From positions 124,001 to 188,000 of the forward strand of contig NZ_ARXU01000005.1 in NCBI RefSeq assembly GCF_000756655.1: a stretch of DNA of 64,000 bases. The letters are read 5' to 3'. The position numbers were made by a program, and so were the translations under genes. This stretch comes from Alcanivorax jadensis T9. Its GTDB lineage: Bacteria > Pseudomonadota > Gammaproteobacteria > Pseudomonadales > Alcanivoracaceae. How positions within the stretch are numbered: position 1 is the stretch's first letter; each line of letters begins with the position of its first letter. Below are positions 9,451 through 18,012 of the stretch, piece after piece. Below the pieces are notes generated by a model. The model was not told where the DNA came from. It saw only the letters and a program-made list of their open reading frames with translations, and searched no databases.

Positions 9451-9756
9451 ATGGAAACGATCAGCCCCAAAAAACTGCACAAGCGCAAGGCCGATGAAGT
9501 CGAGATTTTCTCGGCCTGCCTGTCCGTGTGCACCGTCAAAGTCCGCTTCGCGGATACCTGGTACTGGGTGACCGACGACAGCGGTAAAATCATGCGCTTC
9601 AATGGCCCCGAGCACGCCAATAACCAGCTTCAGACCCTGTCTACCGACTCCGCACATTTGCTCCATCATTCTGCCCATGCGGAAATGGTCGGTCAGCCGG
9701 AAGGGGAGGTGATCCCTCCGCTTCGTGTGCGCTTTCACTGGCGAAGCCAAGCCTGA
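9451..9756 (+). CDS. Hypothetical protein, possibly DUF6482-like
   Basis: 101 residues, starting METISPKKLHKRKADEVEIF. No signal peptide or membrane segment. The central part (KVRFADTWYWVTDDSGKIMRFNGPEHA) resembles small pseudomonad DUF6482 proteins in which a beta-rich domain precedes a conserved EHA segment, but I hold this weakly. It is the last gene of the rlmL transcript, ahead of a REP-like hairpin. Confidence 0.55.
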   Translation: METISPKKLHKRKADEVEIFSACLSVCTVKVRFADTWYWVTDDSGKIMRFNGPEHANNQLQTLSTDSAHLLHHSAHAEMVGQPEGEVIPPLRVRFHWRSQA

Positions 9757-9758
9757 CC

Positions 9759-9847
9759 TGTTGGAGTCTTGCTCGCAAGGGGAAGGCTTGAGCCTGGTGC
9801 CATTACCTGCTCAAGAGAGATTTCGCTTTGTGAGCAAAGCTCCAACG
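9759..9847. repeat. REP-like inverted element, second sub-family
   Basis: TGTTGGAGTCTTGCTCGCAAG at the left faces CTTTGTGAGCAAAGCTCCAAC at the right, giving an imperfect long hairpin between the convergent 9451 gene and tatD. It resembles Pseudomonas-type REPs and differs in sequence from the TGTAGGAGCTATGC family elsewhere in the window. Confidence 0.6.
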
Positions 9848-9861
9848 GTTTCGGGTTTCGG

Positions 9862-10683
9862 TTATCTGAACAGCACCCGCGCATTATCACTCGTCATACC
9901 CGCCACCCGGGCCACATCTTGTCCCCGTAAACTCGCCACCCGCTTACCTATCCAGGGTAACAATGAAGGCTCGTTGCGCCGCTTTTTCGGGGGCGCTTCC
10001 GGCAGATCCCGGGGTAGCAGATAGGGCGCGTCGGTTTCCAGCAGCAGCCGGTTATCGGGGATGTTGTGTACCAATTCCGCCAGCGGCTTGCCGCGGCGCT
10101 CATCGCACACCCAGCCGGTGATGCCAATGTGGCAATCCAGATCCAGATAATCAAAAAGCGCCTGGCGTGATCCGGTAAAGCAGTGCACGACCGCACCGAC
10201 AAGGTGATCCCGGTAGGCTTTCAAAATGGGCGCGAAGCGTTCGTGGGCATCGCGCTCGTGGAGAAACACCGGAAGCTGGTATTCCACTGCCAGGGCCAGC
10301 TGGGCCTCGAAGGCACGTTCCTGATCCGGGCGTGGGGAAAAGTCACGATTGAAATCCAGGCCCATTTCGCCGGCGGCTTTTACGCTGTGGTGGCTTAACA
10401 GTTCCCGCATCTCCTTTTCCAGGGCCGGGGAATAGAAGCGGGCGCTATGAGGGTGAAGGCCAGCGGTGGAAAACAGATCATCGTGCTGGCTGGCCAGCTC
10501 CATGGCCTGGCGGGATTCGTCCACATTAGTGCCGGTGAGAAGTTGCCAGTTCACCCCGGCAGAACGGGCCCGCTCAAGTACCTCATCCTGATCATCGCGG
10601 AACTGCTTGTCGGTCAGATTAACGCCGATATCAGCCCAATGGGGAATGTCGGTCTTGAAGTGAGTAGTGTGAGGTTCTTGCAT
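9862..10683 (-). CDS. tatD: TatD family 3'-5' exonuclease / DNase
   Basis: 273 residues, closely following E. coli TatD block by block: [62 protein letters not shown] and [14 protein letters not shown]. TatD is a metal-dependent TIM-barrel nuclease implicated in DNA repair after peroxide damage and DNA fragmentation. Here it is the third gene behind lexA, and its start overlaps the end of the DUF1499 gene by 53 bp. No tatABC genes are near. Confidence 0.95.
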   Translation of the reverse strand: MQEPHTTHFKTDIPHWADIGVNLTDKQFRDDQDEVLERARSAGVNWQLLTGTNVDESRQAMELASQHDDLFSTAGLHPHSARFYSPALEKEMRELLSHHSVKAAGEMGLDFNRDFSPRPDQERAFEAQLALAVEYQLPVFLHERDAHERFAPILKAYRDHLVGAVVHCFTGSRQALFDYLDLDCHIGITGWVCDERRGKPLAELVHNIPDNRLLLETDAPYLLPRDLPEAPPKKRRNEPSLLPWIGKRVASLRGQDVARVAGMTSDNARVLFR

Positions 10684-11098
10684 CAGGGGCCTGCTCCGCC
10701 AGTTGTTCGCGCAGGGATTCTACCCGACGACGGTTGGCACCTAAATCCCAGTAGCCGACCCGTGATGCGGAGCGTACCTCTACCACGCCGTCTTCACGAA
10801 TATAGAATGTCACATCATCCACGAAACGCAGCAGTCGGCTGGAGAAGCGGGCCTGGATACGGGACTGGCCGACCACATCGAACTCGACGCGGTCAAGTTG
10901 CCGCAGCAGGGCCTGTAGGCGAGTCATGCTGGCCTGGCGAGTTTCTGCTACCTGCAGAGGCGCCACCCGGCGATCTTCGTCTTTGGCCAGGCTGGAGACG
11001 CAGTTGGGCGAATCCGGGCAGGGGGCGAGCAGATGCGTATCGGACATGGCGGCAACACTCATAAATAGCAGAATGGCACTAGAAAGAATTCGGATCAC
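10631..11098 (-). CDS. DUF1499 domain protein, exported
   Basis: 155 residues with a probable signal peptide ([20 protein letters not shown]). The [10 protein letters not shown] block, the HLLAPC opening and the beta-rich [17 protein letters not shown] segment mark DUF1499, a family of unknown function. It overlaps lexA by 20 bp upstream and tatD downstream, so it is very likely part of the LexA-controlled transcript. Whether DUF1499 has any role in DNA damage is unknown. Confidence 0.85.
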   Translation of the reverse strand: MIRILSSAILLFMSVAAMSDTHLLAPCPDSPNCVSSLAKDEDRRVAPLQVAETRQASMTRLQALLRQLDRVEFDVVGQSRIQARFSSRLLRFVDDVTFYIREDGVVEVRSASRVGYWDLGANRRRVESLREQLAEQAPDARTSHYSLQDRHSPLG

Positions 11099-11693
11099 GG
11101 ATCAACCCCACGAAAATACCCTCGATGATCAGTTGATCAGCCGGCACCTTGATCGGCTCATAAGCCTCGTTAGCCGGTAACAGGGTGGCGCTGGACTTGT
11201 TTAACTTTAGGGTCTTTACCGTGACTTCTTCGTCAATGCGGGCAACCACGATCTCACCGGAACGGGCCACGTTGGATTTGCGTACGGCGATCAGGTCGCC
11301 ATCGAAGATGCCTGCCTCGATCATACTGTCGCCCTGTACCTTCAAGAGGTAAGTGGGGCGTTGCTTGAACAGCCCCTGGGGCACCGGCACGGTACGTTCC
11401 ACATTTTCGATGGCCTCGATGGGAACCCCGGCGGCCACTTTGCCGACTATCGGCAGTTCTTCTTCCGACCAGTAGGCGTTGTCGAGCAATTGAATGCCAC
11501 GGGAGCGGTCACTGTGGAGTTTGATAAAGCCCTTTCTTTCCAGGGCTCGCAAATGGTCAGAGGCGGCATTCTTGGACTGAAAGCCCATGATGTCGGCAAT
11601 TTCCGCGCGAGTGGGTGCCATACCGGTATCGGCGATGCATTCGCGGATACAGTCCAGCACCTGTTGCTGGCGATCGGTGAGTTTGCTGCTCAT
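11079..11693 (-). CDS. lexA: LexA repressor, SOS regulator
   Basis: 204 residues. The N-terminal winged helix (MSSKLTDRQQQVL, with recognition region GFQSKNAASDHLRALE) is followed by the self-cleavage site Ala-Gly in VAAGVP, the catalytic Ser in VQGDSM and the catalytic Lys in VTVKTLK. LexA represses DNA-damage genes until RecA-ssDNA triggers self-cleavage. The ATG at 11691-11693 is preferred over one four codons upstream because GGAGAAGG sits just before it and the family starts MxxLTxRQ. Neighbours are DUF1499 and tatD, instead of the sulA often found behind lexA. A LexA box upstream supports autoregulation. Confidence 0.97.
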   Translation of the reverse strand: MSSKLTDRQQQVLDCIRECIADTGMAPTRAEIADIMGFQSKNAASDHLRALERKGFIKLHSDRSRGIQLLDNAYWSEEELPIVGKVAAGVPIEAIENVERTVPVPQGLFKQRPTYLLKVQGDSMIEAGIFDGDLIAVRKSNVARSGEIVVARIDEEVTVKTLKLNKSSATLLPANEAYEPIKVPADQLIIEGIFVGLIRDPNSF

Positions 11694-11765
11694 AACCTTC
11701 TCCATGTTTCCCGCAGGATTTCGGTTCCATACCCGGGCGTCATCGACGCTTCTGGCTAACCAGGC

Positions 11766-11783
11766 TGTCAGCCAAGGCTGACA
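11766..11783. other. Perfect 18-bp palindrome upstream of lexA
   Basis: TGTCAGCC-AA-GGCTGACA lies 73 bp upstream of the lexA start and 34 bp from the SOS box. It does not fit the LexA consensus. It could be a second regulator's site or a leader hairpin. Confidence 0.4.
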
Positions 11784-11816
11784 AACAGTGCTACAAAACC
11801 GATGCTAGCATAGGTA

Positions 11817-11832
11817 CTGATAATATGAACAG
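11817..11832 (-). promoter_or_regulatory. LexA (SOS) box
   Basis: CTGATAATATGAACAG fits CTG-N10-CAG, the gammaproteobacterial LexA core. It is 124 bp upstream of lexA. A second half site (GAACAG) follows 10 bp further upstream. The box probably covers the lexA promoter and mediates autorepression of lexA-DUF1499-tatD. Confidence 0.75.
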
Positions 11833-12011
11833 TGCTATTTGAACAGTTGTGGCGGGCTGAATTTTACCAGTTTCGGGAGGATATCGTTGCCCTGTGGTAG
11901 CGGTGGCACTAGCATATTGCAGGGAGCATCTGAATGGTTGCGGGTCTTTGTGTTGATTCGCCCGGCAGGCGGAAGCTTCGATAATAATTCCATCAGACCT
12001 GGGGATAGTAG

Positions 12012-12662
12012 ATGGAGCAGGCCAATAATAATGACTTCGGCCAACAACGGATCCGGCAGCTGTTATCCGGTGTCCCGTTTTTCAATGAAATTGCCCGTGA
12101 TGATCAAAGCGAATTTGCCCAGCTTGAGCAGAATACCGGCCTTTGGGTAGCCGGTTCCGGTGACACTGTGATTCGTGCCGGGGATGTGGATTCCACCCTG
12201 TATTTCCTGCTGCGAGGGCAGCTTGAGGTGCTATCTGATACGACTGGAGACGCGCCGCTTTATTACGTATCGCCGGGGGAGGTTTTTGGCACTCTTTCCA
12301 TGTTGCTCGGTACTCCCCGCAGCGCCACGATCAAGGTGTCAGAGACGGCCCGCGAAGCGGTATTGGTGAGCCTGGATTTCAATGAATTCAACGAGGATGA
12401 CAGCCCTTATTCATTGAGTACCCGGCTGGCGTTCTTCCACATGATCGTTCACCACATCCGCTGGACCCTGGAAGTCAAACGTATGCAGTCGCCGGACCAT
12501 GAGCTGGTCCAGTCCATGCGCAAGCTACCGGTGTTTCATGGAGAAAAAGGCACCCGGGAAGAACTGGCCGCCCTCAAGGTTCAGGCCCAGGGACTGGCGG
12601 AGCTGCTATGTCGCTGGAACGAGGAAGGGCCGGAAGGGACAGGGGCGTTGCAGCTCACTTGA
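12012..12662 (+). CDS. Cyclic nucleotide-binding domain protein without DNA-binding domain
   Basis: 216 residues. Residues about 15-125 read as a Crp/cNMP-binding beta roll (LLSGVPFFNEI, DTVIRAGDVDSTLYFLLRGQLEVL, VSPGEVFGTLSMLLGTPRSATIKV). The Crp position for FGE-x-ALL is occupied by FGTLSML, and the Arg that holds the phosphate is present in PRSAT. The remaining 90 residues are helical and show no helix-turn-helix. It may be a cNMP-controlled adaptor, or a protein that uses the fold for another ligand. It stands alone behind a large repeat element. The partner is unknown. Confidence 0.8.
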   Translation: MEQANNNDFGQQRIRQLLSGVPFFNEIARDDQSEFAQLEQNTGLWVAGSGDTVIRAGDVDSTLYFLLRGQLEVLSDTTGDAPLYYVSPGEVFGTLSMLLGTPRSATIKVSETAREAVLVSLDFNEFNEDDSPYSLSTRLAFFHMIVHHIRWTLEVKRMQSPDHELVQSMRKLPVFHGEKGTREELAALKVQAQGLAELLCRWNEEGPEGTGALQLT

Positions 12663-12830
12663 AGGCAGTGAATAGTTAACAGTTTCGCGGAACAGGTTTT
12701 CTGTTTTGTGAACGTAAGAGGCCGCGTCCAGGGGATGGACGCGGCCTCTTACGTTTCAGTCAGGGATGCGCCGGCACGCGCGCTATTAGCTATTAGCTAT
12801 TAGCTATTCACTGTTAACTATTAACTGCCT
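12663..12830. repeat. Heptamer-arm inverted-repeat element, copy 1
   Basis: The left arm AGGCAGTGAATAGTTAACAG (12663-12682) pairs 19 of 20 with the right arm at 12811-12830. Read on the minus strand, the right side is built of 7-bp units: AGTTAAT, AGTTAAC, AGTGAAT, then AGCTAAT three times. The element starts directly at the TGA stop of the cNMP gene, and its other end covers the last codons and stop of the facing usp gene. A perfect 20-bp hairpin lies inside. Two related elements are at 16950 and 19299. Confidence 0.7.
12711..12755. terminator. Perfect 20-bp stem, 5-nt loop between convergent genes
   Basis: AACGTAAGAGGCCGCGTCCA, loop GGGGA, then the exact reverse complement. It is followed by only three Ts on the plus strand (and preceded by none of note on the other). 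It may act as a two-way terminator, but the stem is much longer than usual. Confidence 0.65.
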
Positions 12831-13267
12831 TTCTGATCGACCTTAACCGCCAGCACATCACAATGCGCCCCCGGTACCAGGCCGCGGGCAGTTGAGCCCA
12901 GTAGCAGGGCCAGGCCGCTGCGGGTGTGGCTGCCTACCACGATCAGGTCGGCGTCCAGTTTGTCGGCCTGATCGAGGATGGTCTTCTCGATGGAACCCAG
13001 CTCCACATGGACATTATCGGCGGGTATCTGGTAGCGGCCGGCATAGGTGTCGGCGGTTTCCCGGGCCTGTGTCATTAGCCCGCTTTGCAGGTCGGTCACA
13101 TCCATGGGCACATCGGCGCCATAGGCCAGTGCCAGTGGCTCGATCACATGGATCAGATGCAACTCTCCGTCGTTGCCGGAGAGCACCCCGGCCGCCCGGG
13201 ATAGCACCTGGGCAGACTCGTCACTGCAATCAATGGCGACCAGAATTCGGCGATAGGGGCTTGTCAC
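12821..13267 (-). CDS. Universal stress protein, UspA family
   Basis: 148 residues. It begins with TSPYRRILVAIDCSDESAQVLSRA and ends with the ATP-binding pattern VVGSHTRSGLALLLGSTARGLVPGAHCDVLAVK (G2xG9xG(S/T) type), so it should be an ATP-binding, single-domain Usp. The GTG at 13265-13267 is chosen because GGGAGAG lies just upstream and because the longer frame adds 30 unlikely residues. It is monocistronic, convergent with the cNMP gene, and divergent from topA. Confidence 0.92.
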   Translation of the reverse strand: MTSPYRRILVAIDCSDESAQVLSRAAGVLSGNDGELHLIHVIEPLALAYGADVPMDVTDLQSGLMTQARETADTYAGRYQIPADNVHVELGSIEKTILDQADKLDADLIVVGSHTRSGLALLLGSTARGLVPGAHCDVLAVKVDQKGS

Positions 13268-13538
13268 GGTTCTCTCCCTGAAATGGTGTCTTTTCCGCAG
13301 TATAACGCTCTTTGGGCGGCTTGCCAGAACCTGTTTCTCACTGGGAGGGTTGCCCAAGACCCTCTCTCTGGTCTACTACTAAAAAAGGACGGTCGGTGAC
13401 AGCAGAGCTTGACCCGGCCATACCGGCGCTGTCTAAATAGCGCCCGAAGAAGACTGGCGCCGCCTGTGTGACCGCCATATCGGGGCACTGTAGTCGGTGC
13501 GCTCTGTTCAACAAACCGCCGCCATTGAGAACCTGAGA

Positions 13539-16289
13539 ATGGGAAAAACTCTTGTTATTGTGGAGTCGCCTGCCAAGGCCAAGACCATCAACCGCTACCT
13601 GGGCGACGACTTCGTAGTGAAGTCCAGCGTCGGCCACGTACGCGATCTGCCGGTCAGTGGTGGCTCCAAGAAGAGCACCCCTCAGGAACGCGCCAAGGAA
13701 GCGGCCTACACCCGCTCCCTGCCCAAGGAGGAGCGCGAAGCCTATAAAAAGAAGAAGGCCAAGGCCCAGTTGATCAACCGTATGGGCGTGGACCCGGAAC
13801 ATGGCTGGAAGGCCCATTACGAGATTCTTCCCGGCAAGGAAAAGGTGATTGATGAACTCAAACGTCTTGCCGCGAAAGCCGACCGCATCTATCTCGCAAC
13901 GGATTTGGACCGCGAAGGGGAGGCGATTGCCTGGCACCTGCGGGAAGTGATCGGTGGTGACGATACCCGCTTTGACCGGGTGGTGTTCAACGAAATCACC
14001 AAGAAAGCCATCCAGGCCGCCTTCGAGCAGCCCGGCAAGCTGGACCTGAGCCGGGTGGAAGCCCAGCAGGCTCGCCGCTTCCTGGACCGGGTGGTGGGCT
14101 TCATGATCTCGCCGTTACTGTGGGAAAAGATTGCCCGTGGCCTGTCCGCCGGCCGGGTGCAGTCCGTCGCCGTGGAACTGGTGGTGGAGCGTGAGCGGGA
14201 AATCCGTGCCTTCATCCCGGAAGAATTCTGGGAAATGCACAGCGATACCCACAGCGAGCAGGGTGAAGCCCTGCGTCTGGAAGTGGCCAAACACAAGGGC
14301 GTGAACTTTCGCCCGGACAATGGTGACGACGCGGAGCAGCACCGCCAGGCGTTGCAGCAGGCCGGCACCCTCACCATCAGCCAGCGCGAGCAGCGACCCA
14401 CCCGGTCGAAGCCTTCCGCACCCTTTATTACCTCCACCCTGCAGCAGGCAGCCAGCACCCGCCTCGGTTTCGGGGTGAAGAAGACGATGATGATGGCCCA
14501 GCGCCTTTATGAGGCCGGCCATATCACCTATATGCGTACCGATTCCACCAACCTGAGCAGTGATGCGGTAGCCGCCTGCCGGGAATGGATTGGCGAGAAG
14601 CTGGGTGACAAATACCTGCCCGAGAAGCCGCTGTCCTACAGCAGCAAGGAAGGCGCTCAGGAAGCTCACGAAGCGATCCGCCCCTCTGATGTGCGCCGCA
14701 CTTCCGATTCTCTCAAGGATATGGAGCGTGATGCCCAGCGTCTGTACGAGCTGATTCGCCGTCAGTTCATTGCCTGTCAGATGCCGCCGGCGGAATACCT
14801 GAGCTCCACGCTCACCGCCACCGGCAATGACTACGAGTTGAAGGCCAAGGGTCGCATCATGAAATTCGACGGTTGGACCCGTATCCAGCCGCCGGCCTCG
14901 CGCAAGGGCCAGGAAGATACCCTGCTGCCGGATGTGAAAGAAGGCGACAAACTGACCATCAATCAGGTGGACATCGATCAGCATTTCACCAAACCGCCGG
15001 CACGCTTCACTGAGGCCAGCCTGGTGAAAGAGCTCGAGAAACGCGGCATCGGGCGCCCATCAACCTATGCAGCGATCATCTCCACCATCCAGGATCGTGG
15101 TTATGTGCGCCAGGATAACCGCCGTTTCTATGCGGAAAAGATGGGCGATATCGTCACCGACCGGTTGACGGAAAGCTTCCCCAATCTGATGGATTACAGC
15201 TTTACCGCCCGGATGGAAGAAACCCTGGATGAAATCGCCGAGGGCCGCCGCAACTGGCAGGATGTGCTCGACGATTTCTATCGCGATTTCGTGGGCAAAC
15301 TGGAAGCCGCCCAGGGCGAGGGTAGTGGCAAGCAGGCCATCGGCGGTATGCGTGCCAACCTGCCCACCGACACTGACATTGATTGCCCCAAGTGCGGCCG
15401 TCCCATGCAGATCCGCACCGGTTCCACCGGGGTCTTCCTGGGCTGCTCGGGCTACAGCTTGCCGCCGAAGGAGCGTTGCACCGCCACCCTGAATCTGCTG
15501 CCGGGCGAAGAAGCCGAGTCGGTCAATGCCGATGACGAGGAAGCGGAAGCCAAGGAACTGCGCAACAAGAAGCGTTGCCAGAAGTGCGGCACGGCCATGG
15601 AAAACTACCTGATCGACGAAAAGCGCAAGCTGCACATCTGCGGTAATAACCCGGACTGTGACGGCTACGTGATCGAGAAGGGCGAGTTCCGCATCAAGGG
15701 CTACGATGGCCCGGTGCTGGAGTGTGAAAAGTGTAGTCACGAGATGCAGTTGCGCACCGGCCGTTTTGGTAAGTTCTTCAAGTGCACCAACGAAGAGTGC
15801 GGAAATACGCGCAAACTGCTCAAGAGTGGCGAGCCGGCACCGCCGCGGGCGGACCCGATTCCCATGCCGCACCTCAAGTGCGAAAAATACGATGACGACC
15901 ACTATCTGCTGCGCGACGGTGCTTCCGGCCTGTTCATGGCGGCGAGCAAGTTCCCGAAAAACCGGGAAACCCGGCCACCGCTGATTCTGGAAATCCAGAG
16001 TGTTGCCGAGCAGCTCGATCCCAAGCACAAGTACCTGGCCGAGGCGCCAGCGAAAGACCCGGACGGCAATCCCGGGGTGCTGCGCTACAGCCGCAAGGCC
16101 AAAGAGCAGTACGTGATGAGCGAGATCGACGGCAAAGCCACTGGCTGGATGGCCTTCTATCGGGACGGCAAATGGGTCGAGGAACAGACCAAAAAGGCCC
16201 CGGCGAAGAAAAAAGCCGCCGCGAAGAAGAAAGCGGCAGCTAAAAAGAAGGCCCCGGCAAAGAAAAAGGCCGCCACCAAGAAATCCTGA
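13539..16289 (+). CDS. topA: DNA topoisomerase I with lysine-rich tail
   Basis: 916 residues from the ATG at 13539 (an upstream in-frame start gives 14 extra residues and lacks family support). TOPRIM domain begins [16 protein letters not shown], with the [11 protein letters not shown] metal motif. The active-site Tyr331 lies in ITYMRTDST. Three C4 zinc ribbons follow ([30 protein letters not shown]). After these come two further C-terminal domains. The last 32 or so residues are a tail of [12 protein letters not shown] repeats, like histone H1 or AlgP tails. The enzyme relaxes negative supercoils. It sits upstream of a DUF6586 gene, as in Pseudomonas. Confidence 0.98.
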   Translation: MGKTLVIVESPAKAKTINRYLGDDFVVKSSVGHVRDLPVSGGSKKSTPQERAKEAAYTRSLPKEEREAYKKKKAKAQLINRMGVDPEHGWKAHYEILPGKEKVIDELKRLAAKADRIYLATDLDREGEAIAWHLREVIGGDDTRFDRVVFNEITKKAIQAAFEQPGKLDLSRVEAQQARRFLDRVVGFMISPLLWEKIARGLSAGRVQSVAVELVVEREREIRAFIPEEFWEMHSDTHSEQGEALRLEVAKHKGVNFRPDNGDDAEQHRQALQQAGTLTISQREQRPTRSKPSAPFITSTLQQAASTRLGFGVKKTMMMAQRLYEAGHITYMRTDSTNLSSDAVAACREWIGEKLGDKYLPEKPLSYSSKEGAQEAHEAIRPSDVRRTSDSLKDMERDAQRLYELIRRQFIACQMPPAEYLSSTLTATGNDYELKAKGRIMKFDGWTRIQPPASRKGQEDTLLPDVKEGDKLTINQVDIDQHFTKPPARFTEASLVKELEKRGIGRPSTYAAIISTIQDRGYVRQDNRRFYAEKMGDIVTDRLTESFPNLMDYSFTARMEETLDEIAEGRRNWQDVLDDFYRDFVGKLEAAQGEGSGKQAIGGMRANLPTDTDIDCPKCGRPMQIRTGSTGVFLGCSGYSLPPKERCTATLNLLPGEEAESVNADDEEAEAKELRNKKRCQKCGTAMENYLIDEKRKLHICGNNPDCDGYVIEKGEFRIKGYDGPVLECEKCSHEMQLRTGRFGKFFKCTNEECGNTRKLLKSGEPAPPRADPIPMPHLKCEKYDDDHYLLRDGASGLFMAASKFPKNRETRPPLILEIQSVAEQLDPKHKYLAEAPAKDPDGNPGVLRYSRKAKEQYVMSEIDGKATGWMAFYRDGKWVEEQTKKAPAKKKAAAKKKAAAKKKAPAKKKAATKKS

Positions 16290-16300
16290 CCGCCGTTATT

Positions 16301-16375
16301 TGTAGGAGCTATGCTTGCATGGCGAACCGGCTCGCGACGGCCATGTTTTTTCGCCATGCGAGCATAGCTCCTACG
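16301..16375. repeat. REP-like inverted pair after topA
   Basis: TGTAGGAGCTATGCTTGCAT at the left faces ATGCGAGCATAGCTCCTAC at the right, with TTTTTT in the loop. This is two REP-like units head to head (BIME-like), forming a long hairpin that may also stop topA transcription. The same core recurs at 6459, 20225 and 58395. Confidence 0.85.
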
Positions 16376-16418
16376 GTCAGGTTAATCCGTTATACCCATA
16401 GTATCTGCGAGTCTTCTC

Positions 16419-16949
16419 ATGTCCCGAATGGTCCGAGAAAATGCCGTCAGTGGTCTGCGTGAGCGGATCTACTTTGCTCAGGCCCTGCTGCGCCAGCTCA
16501 CCCGTGAACAGGCGGGTGCGGTGCCTGCGGTACGCCTGGCCCTGCGCGGTGCCGTGGTATTTCATCTTTATTCGGCGCTGGTCGGTCTGGCTCGCCAGTC
16601 TGCCAGCACTTATCAGGTAGCTGGTGCCGACCATTTGTTCAGCCTGGCCGCCCTGGTTCAGGCGTTTCGTGACTCTGAAGTGGAAGCACCGGAAATGGCC
16701 ATCCTCGGCCAGGCACTGGCCGACCGCGCAGACCTGATCGCCTGGCTGGACGGTGAGATGCAGAACGCCATGGGCGCTGCCGGCCTGGCCCGCCGCCCAA
16801 CCCCACCCAGCGACGCCAACGCCCTCAACCTGATGGCGGAAGACCGCTATGCCCCCCTGGCAGAAGGCGACATGGAGCGCCTGAGCAACGCCATCCAGCG
16901 GGTCAGCGAGCTGGTGGAGCATTGTGTGGGGTATCTGGAAGAGTGGTGA
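16419..16949 (+). CDS. DUF6586 family protein
   Basis: 176 residues, starting MSRMVRENAVSGLRERIYFAQ. It is mostly helical and Ala/Leu-rich, with no signal peptide or enzyme motif. Length, helical content and position directly behind topA match the pseudomonad DUF6586 protein encoded next to topA. The function is unknown. Its TGA stop marks the start of a heptamer-arm element. Confidence 0.75.
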   Translation: MSRMVRENAVSGLRERIYFAQALLRQLTREQAGAVPAVRLALRGAVVFHLYSALVGLARQSASTYQVAGADHLFSLAALVQAFRDSEVEAPEMAILGQALADRADLIAWLDGEMQNAMGAAGLARRPTPPSDANALNLMAEDRYAPLAEGDMERLSNAIQRVSELVEHCVGYLEEW

Positions 16950-17112
16950 AGGCAGTTGTCAGTTGATAGTGGACAGTTGATAGCTACGCGATTGAATGCG
17001 GTCTGCGCCTTTAACGCATGAGCCCGCGCCCATACCCTAGGCGCGGCCTAATGCGCTGGAAATTAAAGCATTACTCTGAACGCGAGCTATCAACTGTCCA
17101 CTATCAACTGCC
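16950..17112. repeat. Heptamer-arm inverted-repeat element, copy 2
   Basis: The 26-bp arms at 16960-16985 and 17085-17110 are perfectly complementary. The left arm reads in 7-bp steps: AGTTGAT, AGTGGAC, AGTTGAT, AGCT. The element begins AGGCAGTTG right after the TGA of the DUF6586 gene, the same opening as copy 1 (AGGCAGTGA). The interior of about 100 bases contains its own weaker hairpins and shows no ORF. The interior is unlike that of copy 1. Confidence 0.75.
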
Positions 17113-17223
17113 AACTAATTTTGGCCCCTTCAGCATCCCCCTTTCCGTTATCCTCCCTATCATGGTAAACACACTGTTACCCATAGCGGTGTGATCAACA
17201 CAACAACCAAACCGAGGTTCACC

Positions 17224-18012
17224 ATGAAAGTTCGCCTGCTGCTGGCCGGCCTGGCTCTGGCCTGTGCCGTTCCTGTTCTCCACGCCCAGACGCCGGAAGA
17301 GAAAGGCCTGGAAATTGCCCGTGAAGCGGATCGTCGCGGGGAAGGGTTTGGTGACTTTCAGGCCGACATGCGCATGGTGCTGATCACCCAGCGCGGCGAT
17401 ACCTCGGAGCGGGAGCTGCGGGTCAGTACCCTGGAAGGGACGGGCGAGGAGGGTGACAAGAGCCTGACCATCTTCGATACCCCTCGCGATGTGCGTGGCA
17501 CCGCCTTGCTCACCTACAGTTACAAGACTGGTGATGATGATCAGTGGCTGTATCTTCCTGCCCTGCGCCGGGTGAAGACCATCGCCTCGCGCAACAAGTC
17601 CGGCCCCTTCATGGGCAGCGAATTCAGCTTTGAGGACATGCGCGGCCAGGAAGTGGAGAAATACACCTACAAATACCTGCGTGACGAGCCCTGCAGCGAG
17701 CTGACCTGCTTTGTCATGGAGCGGTATCCCACCGATGAGAATTCCGGCTACACCAAGCAGATCGCCTGGATCGACCAGAAGGAGTATCGGACCTGGAAAG
17801 TGGAGTACTACGACCGCAAGGAAAGCCACCTGAAAACGCTCACCATGAGTGACTTCGCCCGGTACCAGGACAAATTCTGGCAGCCCGGCAAGATGGCCAT
17901 GGTCAATCACCAGACCGGCAAGGCCACCGACTTGTTCTGGAGCAACTACCGCTACGACACCGGTCTGAGCGAAGCGGACTTCAACCAGAACAGCCTGAAA
18001 CGGGCCCGTTGA
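17224..18012 (+). CDS. LolA-like outer membrane lipoprotein-sorting protein
   Basis: 262 residues from the ATG at 17224 (GAGG before it; a longer frame would put residues ahead of the signal peptide). Signal peptide MKVRLLLAGLALACAVPVLHA. The body has the COG2834 pattern: ADMRMVLITQRGD, DVRGTALLTYSY, QWLYLPALRRVKTI, GSEFSFEDM. These proteins have the LolA/LolB half-barrel fold and are thought to carry lipid-like substrates across the periplasm for MMPL pumps. It is followed by a barrel protein with overlapping codons. No pump gene is adjacent. Confidence 0.88.
   Translation: MKVRLLLAGLALACAVPVLHAQTPEEKGLEIAREADRRGEGFGDFQADMRMVLITQRGDTSERELRVSTLEGTGEEGDKSLTIFDTPRDVRGTALLTYSYKTGDDDQWLYLPALRRVKTIASRNKSGPFMGSEFSFEDMRGQEVEKYTYKYLRDEPCSELTCFVMERYPTDENSGYTKQIAWIDQKEYRTWKVEYYDRKESHLKTLTMSDFARYQDKFWQPGKMAMVNHQTGKATDLFWSNYRYDTGLSEADFNQNSLKRAR

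Noticed and set aside
12782-12809. AGCTATT tandem units as a CRISPR or phase-variation tract
   Set aside because: Units are 7 bp with no spacers, so not CRISPR; they are not in a promoter or coding start, and are better explained as part of the heptamer-arm element.
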